Source: Acinetobacter sp. XS-4 (GTDB taxonomy: Bacteria > Pseudomonadota > Gammaproteobacteria > Pseudomonadales > Moraxellaceae). Taken from it: 64,000 bases of DNA. The notes below the pieces were generated by a model. It did not search any database. It worked only from the letters and a program-made list of their open reading frames with translations, and had not been told where the DNA came from. Position numbers and translations under genes: made by a program. This document shows positions 34,866 to 43,770 of this stretch, one piece after another. Location: contig NZ_CP094657.1 of assembly GCF_023920705.1 (NCBI RefSeq), positions 620,001 through 684,000 on the forward strand, given 5' to 3'. Numbering within the stretch: the stretch's first letter is position 1; every line of letters starts with the position of its first letter.

Positions 34866-36071
34866 TTAACCTTTAATACATAAAACTTGTTTAAGTGTGT
34901 GAACAACTTCAATGAGGTCAGCCTGATTTGCCATGACTTCATCAATATCTTTATAAGCACTTGGGATTTCATCGACAACACCACTGTCTTTGCGACATTC
35001 AATACCTTGGGTTTGTTCAATAAGATCTTGCTGGTTAAAAAGAGTTTTTGCCTTGCTTCGACTCATTTTGCGACCCGCACCATGAGAACAAGAACAAAAT
35101 GAGTCAGGGTTTGCTTTACCTCTGACGATATAAGAGCGTGCTCCCATTGAACCTGGGATAATGCCTAATTCATCTAAGCCTGCTCGAATTGCACCTTTTC
35201 GAGTAACCAATAAATTTTCACCGAAATGTGTTTCACGGCTTACATAATTATGATGACAATTAATAGCCTCTTTGGTCATTTGAAAAGAGGGTAGAAGTGG
35301 ACGAATTGCTTCTAAAATTAAACGCATCATTTCTTTGCGATTTTCAAAAGCATATTCTTGAGCCCACTCTACAGCTTCTACATAATCATTAAAGCTGTTT
35401 GAGCCTTCGGCAAAATAACTTAAATCTTTATCAGGCACGTGACCAAAGCGATGCTGAGCTTCTTTCTTGGCTAACTCAATAAAATAAGTACCAATAACGT
35501 TACCCAGTCCTCTGCTACCTGAATGTAGCATCACCCATACGTCTTGATTTTCATCAATACATAATTCTATAAAGTGATTGCCACCACCTAAAGTACCAAG
35601 TTGCTTTTGCCATGTTGCATCAAATTGTCGAAGCATTCGAACAAGGCCAGGATGCTTTTTGATGATCGGTTCTAAGCGTTTTTCAAGCGGAATAATGCTT
35701 GAAGCTTTTGCTTTAACTTGTTTATGTAACGCAAATCCAACTGGTACTTTACGTTCGATTGCATCACGTAAACGGCTTAAATTATCAGGCAACTGCGAGG
35801 CCTTGAGGCTTAAACGAATTGCATTCATTCCACAGCCAATATCTACACCTACAGCAGCTGGGATAATGGCATGTGTAGTTGGAATAACACTGCCTACAGT
35901 CGCGCCTTTTCCTATGTGAACATCTGGCATGACTGCAATATGTGAATAGATAAATTGCAGTTGAGCCATTTTCTTGAGTTGTTCGATACTTTCACTATCT
36001 ATATCTTGAGTGAAAATTTTAACGGGAACACCGTAAAGTGCTTCCTCGTTTAATATTTTTTGTATGCCCAT
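34866..36071 (-). CDS. rtcB: RNA-splicing/repair ligase RtcB
   Basis: A 401-residue GTP- and Mn2+-dependent ligase that joins RNA ends with 2',3'-cyclic phosphate or 3'-phosphate to 5'-OH, used to repair cleaved tRNA and rRNA. The metal and catalytic residues are all present: Asp77 and Cys80 (VDIGCG), His166 (LGGGNH), His183 (MLHSGSRG), His273/His274 and the guanylylated histidine His330 in CSHGAGRKMSR. Length is at the short, bacterial end of the family. No archease (RtcA/RtcR) or prfH gene is adjacent; instead a 52-residue basic protein follows, and a structured leader with an attenuator-like terminator precedes it. Regulation by RtcR/sigma-54, as in E. coli, is not evident. Confidence 0.95.
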   Translation of the reverse strand: MGIQKILNEEALYGVPVKIFTQDIDSESIEQLKKMAQLQFIYSHIAVMPDVHIGKGATVGSVIPTTHAIIPAAVGVDIGCGMNAIRLSLKASQLPDNLSRLRDAIERKVPVGFALHKQVKAKASSIIPLEKRLEPIIKKHPGLVRMLRQFDATWQKQLGTLGGGNHFIELCIDENQDVWVMLHSGSRGLGNVIGTYFIELAKKEAQHRFGHVPDKDLSYFAEGSNSFNDYVEAVEWAQEYAFENRKEMMRLILEAIRPLLPSFQMTKEAINCHHNYVSRETHFGENLLVTRKGAIRAGLDELGIIPGSMGARSYIVRGKANPDSFCSCSHGAGRKMSRSKAKTLFNQQDLIEQTQGIECRKDSGVVDEIPSAYKDIDEVMANQADLIEVVHTLKQVLCIKG

Positions 36072-36103
36072 AATTTTTCTCTTATTTTTGTCCGAGCAGG
36101 CAT

Positions 36104-36126
36104 AAAAAAACCTAGCGAATGCTAGG
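36104..36126 (-). terminator. Attenuator-like terminator in the rtcB leader
   Basis: On the minus strand CCTAGC, ATTC loop, GCTAGG, then seven T residues, ending 33 nt before the rtcB ATG. Because it lies between the promoter and the gene, it must be read through to express rtcB. Positions 36116-36123 can pair instead with 36138-36145 (8 bp), which would prevent the terminator stem. Confidence 0.8.
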
Positions 36127-36137
36127 TCTTAAATTTG

Positions 36138-36176
36138 AGCATTCGGACAAGTGAAGTGAATTTGTACACTTGTCCG
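36138..36176 (-). promoter_or_regulatory. Leader stem and antiterminator strand upstream of rtcB
   Basis: On the minus strand CGGACAAGTG (36167-36176) pairs perfectly with CACTTGTCCG (36144-36153), a 10-bp stem with a 13-nt loop. The adjoining CGAATGCT (36138-36145) overlaps that stem by two bases and is complementary to AGCATTCG (36116-36123) inside the terminator. These are the parts of an attenuation switch. Confidence 0.65.
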
Positions 36177-36200
36177 TGAGCTGACATCGTGCCAAATTAT

Positions 36201-36230
36201 TTAATCTGTTTTACCTTGTAGTGTTGGCAT
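36201..36230 (-). CDS. Nine-codon leader minigene upstream of rtcB
   Basis: On the minus strand ATG at 36230 opens a reading frame MPTLQGKTD ending in TAA at 36201-36203. It is preceded by AAGGAGG (36236-36242) with 5 nt spacing, close to a perfect Shine-Dalgarno, far stronger than most in this window. The stop is 25 nt before the first leader stem. The frame contains the rare-type codon CTA. A leader peptide is the best reading; a ribosome decoy or chance is possible. Confidence 0.5.
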   Translation of the reverse strand: MPTLQGKTD

Positions 36231-36273
36231 GATGTCCTCCTTATTTAAAAGCGCCGTTGAAAATCTGAACGGC

Positions 36274-36301
36274 ATTTTACGCCTTTTAAATCAAAGATCA
36301 A
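36274..36301 (-). promoter_or_regulatory. Candidate promoter of the rtcB leader
   Basis: On the minus strand TTGATC (36301-36296) is followed after 16 nt by TAAAAT (36279-36274), 5 of 6 matches to a -10. The start would be near 36267, giving a leader of about 195 nt before rtcB. Confidence 0.5.
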
Positions 36302-36319
36302 GTTTTTGATCTTTGATTT
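36288..36319. promoter_or_regulatory. 14-bp perfect dyad over the rtcB -35 box
   Basis: AAATCAAAGATCAA (36288-36301) and TTGATCTTTGATTT (36306-36319) are perfect complements separated by 4 nt. The dyad covers the -35 hexamer of the rtcB candidate promoter, so it could be a repressor operator. It also lies 18 nt after the lysP stop and could act as a weak terminator, though no T-run follows in the lysP direction. Confidence 0.55.
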
Positions 36320-36336
36320 ATTTTTAATTACTAATT

Positions 36337-37797
36337 TTAGTCTTGCTCTGGCTTCACATTCATTTGGTCGTAAGGGATTAGTTTAGTCTTATTTTTCCAC
36401 TTATAACCTAACCAAATAATTAAGAATAATGGCAAGCTAATATAGGTTGAAAGTAGACCTAACCAGTCAATTTTTCCACCTAAAATGGCTTGATAATTTT
36501 GTCCCAAAATAATGATTGAACAGAGGATAAATGCAAACCAAGGGGCAAATGGGAAAAATTTGGCACGGTAAGCTAAATCTTCTAATTTATATCCTTGAGC
36601 AATATAACCTTTGCGGAAACGATAGTGCGAAATCGCAATGCCTAACCAAACAATAAAGCCGCACATACCTGACATATTAAGTAGCCAGTTAAAGACTTGT
36701 TTTTCACCGATAAAAGTCGTTAAGAAACAAAAAGCAGCGATAAATGTTGTGGCATATAGTGCATTCATTGGGACGCCACGACTATCAAGCTTTCCAAACC
36801 ACTTTGGCGCACGGTTTTCCTGAGCCATTTTAAACAACATACGGGTTGAAGAATACATACCCGAGTTACCTGCTGATAAAATAGCAGTTAGAATTACGGC
36901 ATTCATTAGACCAGCAGCGAAAGCAAAGCCTACTCTTTCATAGAGTAATGTAAATGGTGAAAGCGCAATATTTTCAGTGGTAGCAGCTTGTAGTAAATTT
37001 GGGTCATCGTAGGCAATTAGCGTGCCGATAATGAAAATACATAAGATATAAAATAATAAGATTCGCCAGAAAATCTGTTTGATTGCAAGTGGAATCGTTT
37101 TCTTTGGATCTTTCGATTCACCAGCAGCAACCCCAACCATTTCAGTCCCTTGGAAAGAGAATCCGGCAATCATTGCTACACCGATCATCGCCTGTAAACC
37201 ACCTACAAAAGGCGCATCTTTATAAGTCCAGTTTCCAAAAGCTGCGACACCTGGATTTAGCATAATCTTAATGATCATAGCTAAACCAATAATAATAAAG
37301 GCAACGATGGCGATCACTTTGACCATTGAGAACCAGAATTCGCTTTCGCCGAACCCTTTTACTGTCATGGCATTGATTGCAAAAATTACGATAAGGAACA
37401 GGGCACTCCAGTAAAACCCTGGAATATCAGGGAACCAGAACTTCATAATAAACTGAACTGCAACAAGTTCGAATGCGACTGTGATTGCCCAGTTATACCA
37501 GTAGTTCCAGCCTAAAGCGAAGCCAAAGCCTTCTTCGACATAACGACTGCCATATGTAAAAAAAGCCCCAGAAGTCGGATTATGGGTTGCAAGTTCACCT
37601 AAACTGGTCATTAAGAAGTAAATCATAATACCAATAAGAGAATAGGCGAGTAGCGCTCCACCTGGGCCAGCATTTGCAATGGTCGATCCAGAAGCAAGGA
37701 AGAGGCCTGTACCAATGGAACCACCAATGGCGATCATATTCAGATGACGAGCCCCAAGCTTACGCTGGAGTTTTTCAGGAGCATGTGTTTCGCTCAT
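36337..37797 (-). CDS. lysP: Lysine-specific permease
   Basis: A 486-residue, 12-helix amino acid permease of the APC superfamily. It follows E. coli LysP along nearly its whole length: ARHLNMIAIGGSIGTGLFLASG at helix 1, EEGFGFALGWNYWYNWA, PFVGGLQAMIGVAMIAGFSFQGTE at helix 6 and AVILTAILSAGNSGMYSSTRML. It imports lysine with protons. No lysine-metabolism gene adjoins; downstream on the strand is the rtcB unit and upstream, 21 nt away, rsmC. Related amino acid permeases differ in helices 1 and 6, so a broader basic-amino-acid range cannot be excluded. Confidence 0.88.
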   Translation of the reverse strand: MSETHAPEKLQRKLGARHLNMIAIGGSIGTGLFLASGSTIANAGPGGALLAYSLIGIMIYFLMTSLGELATHNPTSGAFFTYGSRYVEEGFGFALGWNYWYNWAITVAFELVAVQFIMKFWFPDIPGFYWSALFLIVIFAINAMTVKGFGESEFWFSMVKVIAIVAFIIIGLAMIIKIMLNPGVAAFGNWTYKDAPFVGGLQAMIGVAMIAGFSFQGTEMVGVAAGESKDPKKTIPLAIKQIFWRILLFYILCIFIIGTLIAYDDPNLLQAATTENIALSPFTLLYERVGFAFAAGLMNAVILTAILSAGNSGMYSSTRMLFKMAQENRAPKWFGKLDSRGVPMNALYATTFIAAFCFLTTFIGEKQVFNWLLNMSGMCGFIVWLGIAISHYRFRKGYIAQGYKLEDLAYRAKFFPFAPWFAFILCSIIILGQNYQAILGGKIDWLGLLSTYISLPLFLIIWLGYKWKNKTKLIPYDQMNVKPEQD

Positions 37798-37818
37798 GGA
37801 GATTCCTTACATAGTTTG

Positions 37819-38832
37819 TTATGCACAGGCATATAACACCTTAAAGCCTTGAAGATCAGTTTTAATCTGGCACTGACCAAAGTGCTTCTCAATTAAGATC
37901 GGATAGTTTAAAAAACGGTTTGCTACAATCCATAGCTCGCCTGATGCCTTTAAATGTTTTTTAGCGTTCTGGCAGAGTCCTTCACTTGCATCATAGTCGG
38001 TATGAATACCTTGATGGAAAGGGGGATTACTGACAATGGCATCGAGTTCTGTTGGAGCGTCTGCAATACCTATGACAGGCTGCAATCTCAACTGGTCTGA
38101 ACTTATTCCATTTCGACTAAAAGTCATTTCCGTTGACCGTAAAGCGAAAGCATCAATATCTAGGGCGTGAATAATATTACTTGAATTTATTTTTGCCAAA
38201 TAGCAACTGATAATTCCAGCACCACACCCGAAGTCGGCAATTCTACCTGATTTCACCTGATTAAGATAAGGGAGTAAAACAGCAGTTCCGACATCTAGAT
38301 GATTTTGGCTAAAAACACCAGGAAGGGCACAAATCGTAAGTTCTTGTTCATTAACCTGAACTGTATAAGTTTTAAGCCATTTTTCTAGAGATTTAATCTG
38401 TTCTGTTTTCTCAATCTTTAAGTGCCACAATTGACAGTGACGAGCACTATCAAGTTTTAGTACTTTGCCAAAGCTTTGTAATTGTTTAGAGGCTCTTTCT
38501 ACACCACCCTTTTTTTCACCCACTAAAAAAACAGATTGGTTGGTTTGAAGATGACTCATTACTACATGCAATATGTAATTCAAGAGCTCTTTAGATTTTG
38601 GAACAAAAATGATTGCTTGGTCGAATTCTTGTGAAGGAAACTCAACTGAAAAGTGCGCTTTTGTTCCACTATTAATAAATCCCTGATAGTCGGCATGATT
38701 CCATGTCCAGACTGACGCATCAGTCCCAGCGGGTAATTGACTGACTAAGGCATCATTCGGTGCATTAATTAACAAGATTCTACCTTTCAAATAGTCTTGC
38801 TGTCTTAATACCACTTCACTTCTAGGATCCAT
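37819..38832 (-). CDS. rsmC: 16S rRNA (guanine-1207-N2)-methyltransferase
   Basis: A 337-residue two-domain MTS-family methyltransferase: a degenerate N-terminal Rossmann domain and a C-terminal active domain. It contains [21 protein letters not shown], motif [17 protein letters not shown] (about 200) and the catalytic SNPPFHQGI (about 268). It methylates G1207 in helix 34 of the 30S subunit. I prefer ATG 38832 (MDPRSEV) over 38838 (MYMDPR) because GAGAG is 6 nt upstream of the former but adjoins the latter. It lies 21 nt upstream of lysP and shares its transcript. Confidence 0.88.
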   Translation of the reverse strand: MDPRSEVVLRQQDYLKGRILLINAPNDALVSQLPAGTDASVWTWNHADYQGFINSGTKAHFSVEFPSQEFDQAIIFVPKSKELLNYILHVVMSHLQTNQSVFLVGEKKGGVERASKQLQSFGKVLKLDSARHCQLWHLKIEKTEQIKSLEKWLKTYTVQVNEQELTICALPGVFSQNHLDVGTAVLLPYLNQVKSGRIADFGCGAGIISCYLAKINSSNIIHALDIDAFALRSTEMTFSRNGISSDQLRLQPVIGIADAPTELDAIVSNPPFHQGIHTDYDASEGLCQNAKKHLKASGELWIVANRFLNYPILIEKHFGQCQIKTDLQGFKVLYACA

Positions 38833-38895
38833 GTACATCTCTCATGAAGAAGAATGCCCAGTGGGAGCTGGGCAGTAATCAAAATTAAAAGTTAG

Positions 38896-40266
38896 TTATT
38901 TATGCGTTTCAGGAAGCACAACATTTAAAATTAATGCTGCTATACCACCAGTTGCCACGCCAGAGCTAAATATATTTTTAAATAATTCTGGAAGGTGCTC
39001 TAAAATCTGAGGAACTTGAGCAACACCTAAACCTAATGCAAGTGAGATGGCAATAATTAATAGTGCTCGGCGGTCAAGGTGAACTGAAGAAAGAATGTTA
39101 ATGCCTGATGCAGCTACTGCACCGAACATAACCATAACAGCGCCACCTAGGACAGCTTGAGGAACTGCTTGTATAACACCAGCTACCACAGGGAATAGGC
39201 CTAATAAAATAAGTAATCCAGCAATCCAAATACCTACATAGCGGCTAGCAACCCCAGTGAGTTGAATTACACCGTTGTTTTGAGCGAAAACAGAACTAGG
39301 GAAAGTGTTAAATAGTCCAGCTAGCAAAGAGTTTGCACCATTCACTAATACGCCACCTTTGATGCGTTTCATCCATTCAGGGCCATTAACAGGTTGGTTG
39401 GAAAGTTTACTGGTTGCTGTCACATCACCAATTGCTTCTAAAGAAGTCACTAAATAAATGAATGCCATTGGGATGAATAATCCCCAAGAAAAGCTCAAAC
39501 CAAAGTGCATTGGTGTTGGAATTTGTATGAGTGGCGCGTCTTTAATACCAGAAAAATCTAGATGACCCATAAATCCAGCAAGAATGTAACCACTCACTAA
39601 AGCGATTAAAATAGCTGAACTTTTAATCCAAATCACTCGAATACGATTGAGCACAATAATAATGGCAAGCACGGTACATGACATAATAAGGTTGTCTGCA
39701 CTTGCAAAAGTATGATCTTGCATGGCTTGATAGCCACCACCCATACTAATTAAGCCTTCTTTAATAAGCGTTAAGCCAATTAATAAAACAACAATACCAG
39801 TCACCAAAGGAGTAATTAATCTTTTTACCCATGGAAGAATCTGAGAAACACCCATTTCAATGAAGGAGCCAGCAATTACTACACCAAATATTGCAGCCAT
39901 AACTTGGTTGACTGGTGTTCCTGCGGCAACCATTGCACTACCAATCCCAATAATTGGACCAATAAAGTTAAAACTGGTGCCCTGAACAATCAGTAAACCT
40001 GCGCCAAAAGGACCCACTTTTTTACATTGTAAGAAGGTTGCAATCCCAGAAATGACCAAAGACATGGATAAAATCATGTTGGTATCTTGTTGGGATACAC
40101 CTAAAGCTAAACAAATGAGCAAGCCTGGTGTCACAATTGGAACAATAATGGCAAGTAAGTGCTGAAAGGCAGCGAGGAAGGCTATGAAAGGTTTAGGACG
40201 GTCATTTAAACCATAGACCAAGTCAAGCTGGTCTTGCGAATGGGGAGATTGATTCTGAGAAAACAT
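38896..40266 (-). CDS. Nucleobase:cation symporter-2, xanthine/uracil permease
   Basis: A 456-residue, 14-helix NAT/NCS2 transporter. Family marks include ILSMSLVISGIATFLQCKKVGPFGAGLLIVQGTSFNF near residue 75 and the NAT signature FAQNNGVIQLTGVASR near residue 330, with the preceding ATSKLSNQPV conserved in xanthine permeases. It imports xanthine or a similar purine by proton symport; uric acid and uracil relatives have slightly different signatures. No purine catabolic gene adjoins. It diverges from typA across 170 bp. Confidence 0.85.
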   Translation of the reverse strand: MFSQNQSPHSQDQLDLVYGLNDRPKPFIAFLAAFQHLLAIIVPIVTPGLLICLALGVSQQDTNMILSMSLVISGIATFLQCKKVGPFGAGLLIVQGTSFNFIGPIIGIGSAMVAAGTPVNQVMAAIFGVVIAGSFIEMGVSQILPWVKRLITPLVTGIVVLLIGLTLIKEGLISMGGGYQAMQDHTFASADNLIMSCTVLAIIIVLNRIRVIWIKSSAILIALVSGYILAGFMGHLDFSGIKDAPLIQIPTPMHFGLSFSWGLFIPMAFIYLVTSLEAIGDVTATSKLSNQPVNGPEWMKRIKGGVLVNGANSLLAGLFNTFPSSVFAQNNGVIQLTGVASRYVGIWIAGLLILLGLFPVVAGVIQAVPQAVLGGAVMVMFGAVAASGINILSSVHLDRRALLIIAISLALGLGVAQVPQILEHLPELFKNIFSSGVATGGIAALILNVVLPETHK

Positions 40267-40436
40267 AACTCAAATGCTATGGGCAAGATGGCGCTATTCT
40301 AATCGAGTTACACGGCTTTACAAAACAAAATGCCGACCACTTGTGAAAAAAAATGAGCTTGTCAATAAACTGTCACTACTAAAATCTATTATTTTTCTGT
40401 ATAATTTGCCCTCAAGTTTCAGGCTTATCGAATTCT

Positions 40437-42266
40437 ATGTCAGATATCAAAAATCTCCGCAATATTGCAATTATTGCCCACGTCGACCACGGTAAAACCA
40501 CACTTGTCGATAAATTACTTCAACAATCAGGTGCTCTTGGTGATCGCGCAGGTGAGATTGAGCGTGTCATGGATTCGGGCGCTATTGAAAGTGAACGTGG
40601 TATTACCATTCTTGCAAAGAACACTGCAATTAAATGGACCGATGCTCGTACGAATACAGAATACCGTATTAACATCGTCGACACCCCGGGACACGCCGAC
40701 TTCGGTGGTGAAGTTGAACGTGTAATGTCGATGGTTGACTGTGTATTGTTATTGGTTGACTCTCAAGAAGGTCCAATGCCACAAACTCGCTTTGTAACTC
40801 AAAAAGCGTTTGCTCGTGGTTTAAAACCAATCGTAATTATCAACAAAGTTGACAAGCCAAGCGCGCGTCCAGACTGGGTTATTGACCAAGTATTTGACTT
40901 GTTCGACAACCTTGGCGGTTCTGACGAACAGCTAGACTTCCCAGTTGTTTATGCATCTGGCTTACGTGGTGTTGCTGGTCCTTCTCCAGAAGAATTGGCT
41001 GACGACATGACGCCATTATTCCAAACAATCGTTGACATTGTTGAACCGCCAGCAGTTGATGCTGATGGTCCATTCCAAATGCAGATCTCTTCACTTGACT
41101 ATAACAGCTTCGTAGGTGTTATCGGTGTTGGTCGTATTCAACGTGGTTCAATTGGTTTAAATACACCTGTAACTGTCATTGATAAAGACGGTAAGACACG
41201 TAACGGCCGTATCTTAAAAATTATGGGTTACCACGGTCTAGAGCGTGTTGATGTTGATTCTGCTCAAGCAGGCGATATCGTATGTATTACAGGTATTGAT
41301 GAACTTCATATTTCTGACACGATTTGTGATCCGAAAAATGTTGAAGCTTTACCACCATTGTCTGTAGATGAACCTACAGTAACAATGACTTTCCAAGTAA
41401 ACAACTCGCCGTTTGCAGGTAAAGAAGGTAAATTCGTTACTTCACGTAACATCCGTGAACGTTTAGACCGCGAATTAATTCACAACGTAGCATTACGTGT
41501 AGAAGACACTGACAGTCCAGACCGTTTTAAAGTATCTGGTCGTGGTGAACTTCACCTTTCAGTTTTAATTGAAAACATGCGTCGCGAAGGTTTCGAAATG
41601 GGCGTATCTCGTCCACAAGTAATCTTGAAAGAAGTTGACGGTGAAAAACAAGAACCTTACGAAAACGTTACATTTGACGTTGAAGAACAGCACCAAGGTT
41701 CTGTAATGGAACAAATGGGTAGCCGTAAAGGTGAAATGACCAATATGGAAGTTGACGGTAAAGGCCGTATCCGTATTGAAGCAACTGTACCTTCACGTGG
41801 CTTAATTGGTTTCCGTTCAGAATTCTTGACTATGACTTCTGGTACAGGAATCATGACTTCAAGCTTCTCTCACTACGGTCCGATGAAACAAGGTACTGTT
41901 GCGAAGCGTCAAAACGGTGTGTTGATTTCTATGGTTCAAGGTACTTGCCTTGGCTATGCATTGTTCAGCTTGCAAGACCGTGGTCGTCTATTCGCTAAAC
42001 CACAGTTAGAAGTTTACGAAGGTATGATCGTAGGGATTAACTCACGTTCAGACGATATGGTGGTTAACCCAACTAAAGCTAAACAGTTAACTAACGTACG
42101 TGCTTCTGGTACTGACGATGCGTTGACTCTTGTTCCTGCTGTTGAATACACGCTTGAACAAGCGCTTGAGTTCATTGAAGATGATGAATTAGTTGAAGTA
42201 ACACCTAAGTCAATCCGTATCCGTAAGCGCTGGTTGACTGAAAACGAACGTAAGCGTAACAAATAA
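40437..42266 (+). CDS. typA: Ribosome-associated GTPase TypA/BipA
   Basis: A 609-residue translational GTPase of the EF-G/LepA type that assists 50S assembly and stress growth. The G1 motif AHVDHGKT (residues 13-20), G3 DTPGHADF, and G4 NKVDKP are intact, followed by domains II, III, V and the BipA-specific C-terminal domain (ending LTENERKR). Length is typical. The start has only a weak ribosome site. It has a strong terminator and no operon partner. Confidence 0.96.
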   Translation: MSDIKNLRNIAIIAHVDHGKTTLVDKLLQQSGALGDRAGEIERVMDSGAIESERGITILAKNTAIKWTDARTNTEYRINIVDTPGHADFGGEVERVMSMVDCVLLLVDSQEGPMPQTRFVTQKAFARGLKPIVIINKVDKPSARPDWVIDQVFDLFDNLGGSDEQLDFPVVYASGLRGVAGPSPEELADDMTPLFQTIVDIVEPPAVDADGPFQMQISSLDYNSFVGVIGVGRIQRGSIGLNTPVTVIDKDGKTRNGRILKIMGYHGLERVDVDSAQAGDIVCITGIDELHISDTICDPKNVEALPPLSVDEPTVTMTFQVNNSPFAGKEGKFVTSRNIRERLDRELIHNVALRVEDTDSPDRFKVSGRGELHLSVLIENMRREGFEMGVSRPQVILKEVDGEKQEPYENVTFDVEEQHQGSVMEQMGSRKGEMTNMEVDGKGRIRIEATVPSRGLIGFRSEFLTMTSGTGIMTSSFSHYGPMKQGTVAKRQNGVLISMVQGTCLGYALFSLQDRGRLFAKPQLEVYEGMIVGINSRSDDMVVNPTKAKQLTNVRASGTDDALTLVPAVEYTLEQALEFIEDDELVEVTPKSIRIRKRWLTENERKRNK

Positions 42267-42288
42267 GTTATTCTTATTTTCGGATGAT

Positions 42289-42320
42289 AAAAACCGCTGA
42301 TTTCGATCAGCGGTTTTTTT
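42289..42320 (+). terminator. Intrinsic terminator of typA
   Basis: AAAACCGCTGA, TTTCGA loop, TCAGCGGTTTT, then more T residues: an 11-bp perfect stem. Confidence 0.93.
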
Positions 42321-42524
42321 AATCGTTATATTTAAAATTAAACTAAGCTTAAAATCATATTTTTCTTATCAGAGAATATGTTGTTAAAGTGTGAGATAGT
42401 TTTCTTTTTTTTGATAAAAATATTAAATTATCAAGATCATGGCGAGTACTATCTAAATCGATAAGATGCCAATGAAAAAGAAAAATATGACGTGTTTCGA
42501 CCCCCGACATCTGGAGATGTTTAG

Positions 42525-42956
42525 ATGAGTATTATTCAAGAATTTAAAGAATTTGCCATTAAAGGCAATATGATGGATTTAGCCATTGGTGTGATTATTG
42601 GTGGTGCTTTTGGCAAAATCGTAGACTCTTTAGTAAAAGATATTATTATGCCGCTCATTAGTGTAATTACTGGTGGTGGCGTTGATTTTTCGCAGAAATT
42701 TATTGTTCTAGGAGCAAACCCAACCAATCTGCAATCTTTAGATGCTTTGCAAAAAGCAGGTATCAATGTTCTAACCTATGGTAATTTCCTCACCATTTTA
42801 ATTAACTTCCTAATTTTGGCTTGGGTCGTTTTCTTAATGGTGAAATTATTAAATAGACTTCGCCGTGATAAGAATGAGCCAGAAGCTCCAGCTGCAACTC
42901 CTGAAGATATTCAGTTATTGCGTGAAATTCGTGATGAGTTGAAAAAGCAAGCTTAA
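42525..42956 (+). CDS. mscL: Large-conductance mechanosensitive channel
   Basis: A 143-residue inner-membrane channel that opens under membrane tension to release solutes in osmotic downshock. The N-terminal amphipathic helix ([40 protein letters not shown]) includes the pore constriction of helix 1; a second transmembrane helix lies at about 84-107, and the C-terminal bundle helix begins at [18 protein letters not shown]. The ribosome site GGAG lies 10 nt before the ATG. The gene is monocistronic between two terminators. Confidence 0.95.
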   Translation: MSIIQEFKEFAIKGNMMDLAIGVIIGGAFGKIVDSLVKDIIMPLISVITGGGVDFSQKFIVLGANPTNLQSLDALQKAGINVLTYGNFLTILINFLILAWVVFLMVKLLNRLRRDKNEPEAPAATPEDIQLLREIRDELKKQA

Positions 42957-42973
42957 CAATATTCTGAAGTAAT

Positions 42974-43001
42974 AAAAACGGTACTCAAGGTGCCGTTTTT
43001 T
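42974..43001 (+). terminator. Intrinsic terminator of mscL
   Basis: AAAAACGG and CCGTTTTT with extra inner pairing (one wobble) around TCAAG, ending in six T residues. Confidence 0.88.
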
Positions 43002-43095
43002 ATGACTAATTATTTTATGTTGGGCTAAGGATGTTGATAAAATTATAAAGTTACCGATAAGCTCAGCTATGCATATGTAAAAGGGATGTAAATAA

Positions 43096-43449
43096 ATGAA
43101 TCAGCTTTTTGTATATGGAACCTTATGCCCAAATAAAGCAAATGCTCATATATTAGAGCAGATTGGTGGTCACTGGGCAAAAGCCAGTGTGCGAGGCGTG
43201 ATTCACATTTTAGATTGGGGACCAGATAAAGGCTTAAAAGCGCTAGAGTTAGATTTGCAAGCAAACTGGGTAGAGGGTTATCTATTTAACACAGAAAAGT
43301 TGGCTGAAAACTGGCAGATGCTTGATGATTTTGAAGGTTTTCAATACCAGCGTGTCATCGCAGATGTGAAGCTTGAGTCAGGAGAAATGGTTAAGGCTTG
43401 GACATATCAACTGAATGCACAGACTCAAGCCTCTGAAAAAAATAATTAA
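43096..43449 (+). CDS. Gamma-glutamylcyclotransferase (AIG2-like) family protein
   Basis: A 117-residue protein with the YGTL motif at residues 7-10 (FVYGTLCPN), the FEGFQYQR segment with the catalytic-type Glu, and the C-terminal VKAWTYQL typical of GGCT-fold proteins (YtfP-like). Members act on gamma-glutamyl amines, although bacterial substrates are poorly known. Monocistronic; converges with ppiC. Confidence 0.88.
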   Translation: MNQLFVYGTLCPNKANAHILEQIGGHWAKASVRGVIHILDWGPDKGLKALELDLQANWVEGYLFNTEKLAENWQMLDDFEGFQYQRVIADVKLESGEMVKAWTYQLNAQTQASEKNN

Positions 43450-43459
43450 ATGAATGGAA

Positions 43460-43750
43460 TCAACGTAAGCTGCCCATTCTGAATTTAACTTCTAAAAGAT
43501 GATAACCAAACTGGCTTTTGATTGGGCCTTGTAACACACGTTCAGCAGCAGTAAATACTACTTTATCGATGACAGGAACCAGTTGGCCTTTTTTGACTTC
43601 GCCTAGTTCTCCACCGCGTTTTGCGGAATTACAGGTAGAATATTGTTTGGCAATTTTTGCGAAGTCACCGCCATTTTGTAGTTTCTTTTTTAACTGTTCT
43701 GCCAAGTCTTTATCTTTGACTAAAATATGACGGACAATTGCTGTTTGCAT
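43460..43750 (-). CDS. ppiC: Parvulin-type peptidyl-prolyl cis-trans isomerase PpiC
   Basis: A 96-residue cytoplasmic parvulin. The pattern RHILVKDKDLAEQL, CNSAKRGGELGE, VFTAAERVLQGPIKSQFGYHLLEV covers the single rotamase domain, with the catalytic Cys and the two His residues in place. It is close to E. coli PpiC. The start at ATG 43750 has GGAGA 8 nt upstream; a TTG at 43765 is in frame. It follows mutM by 20 nt and is probably cotranscribed with it. Confidence 0.93.
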   Translation of the reverse strand: MQTAIVRHILVKDKDLAEQLKKKLQNGGDFAKIAKQYSTCNSAKRGGELGEVKKGQLVPVIDKVVFTAAERVLQGPIKSQFGYHLLEVKFRMGSLR

Positions 43751-43770
43751 GTTGTCTTTCTCCAAAAAAA

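Noticed and set aside
36072..36200. tRNA-like or riboswitch aptamer in the rtcB leader
   Set aside because: No cloverleaf, CCA end or known aptamer core was found; the simpler reading is an attenuator.
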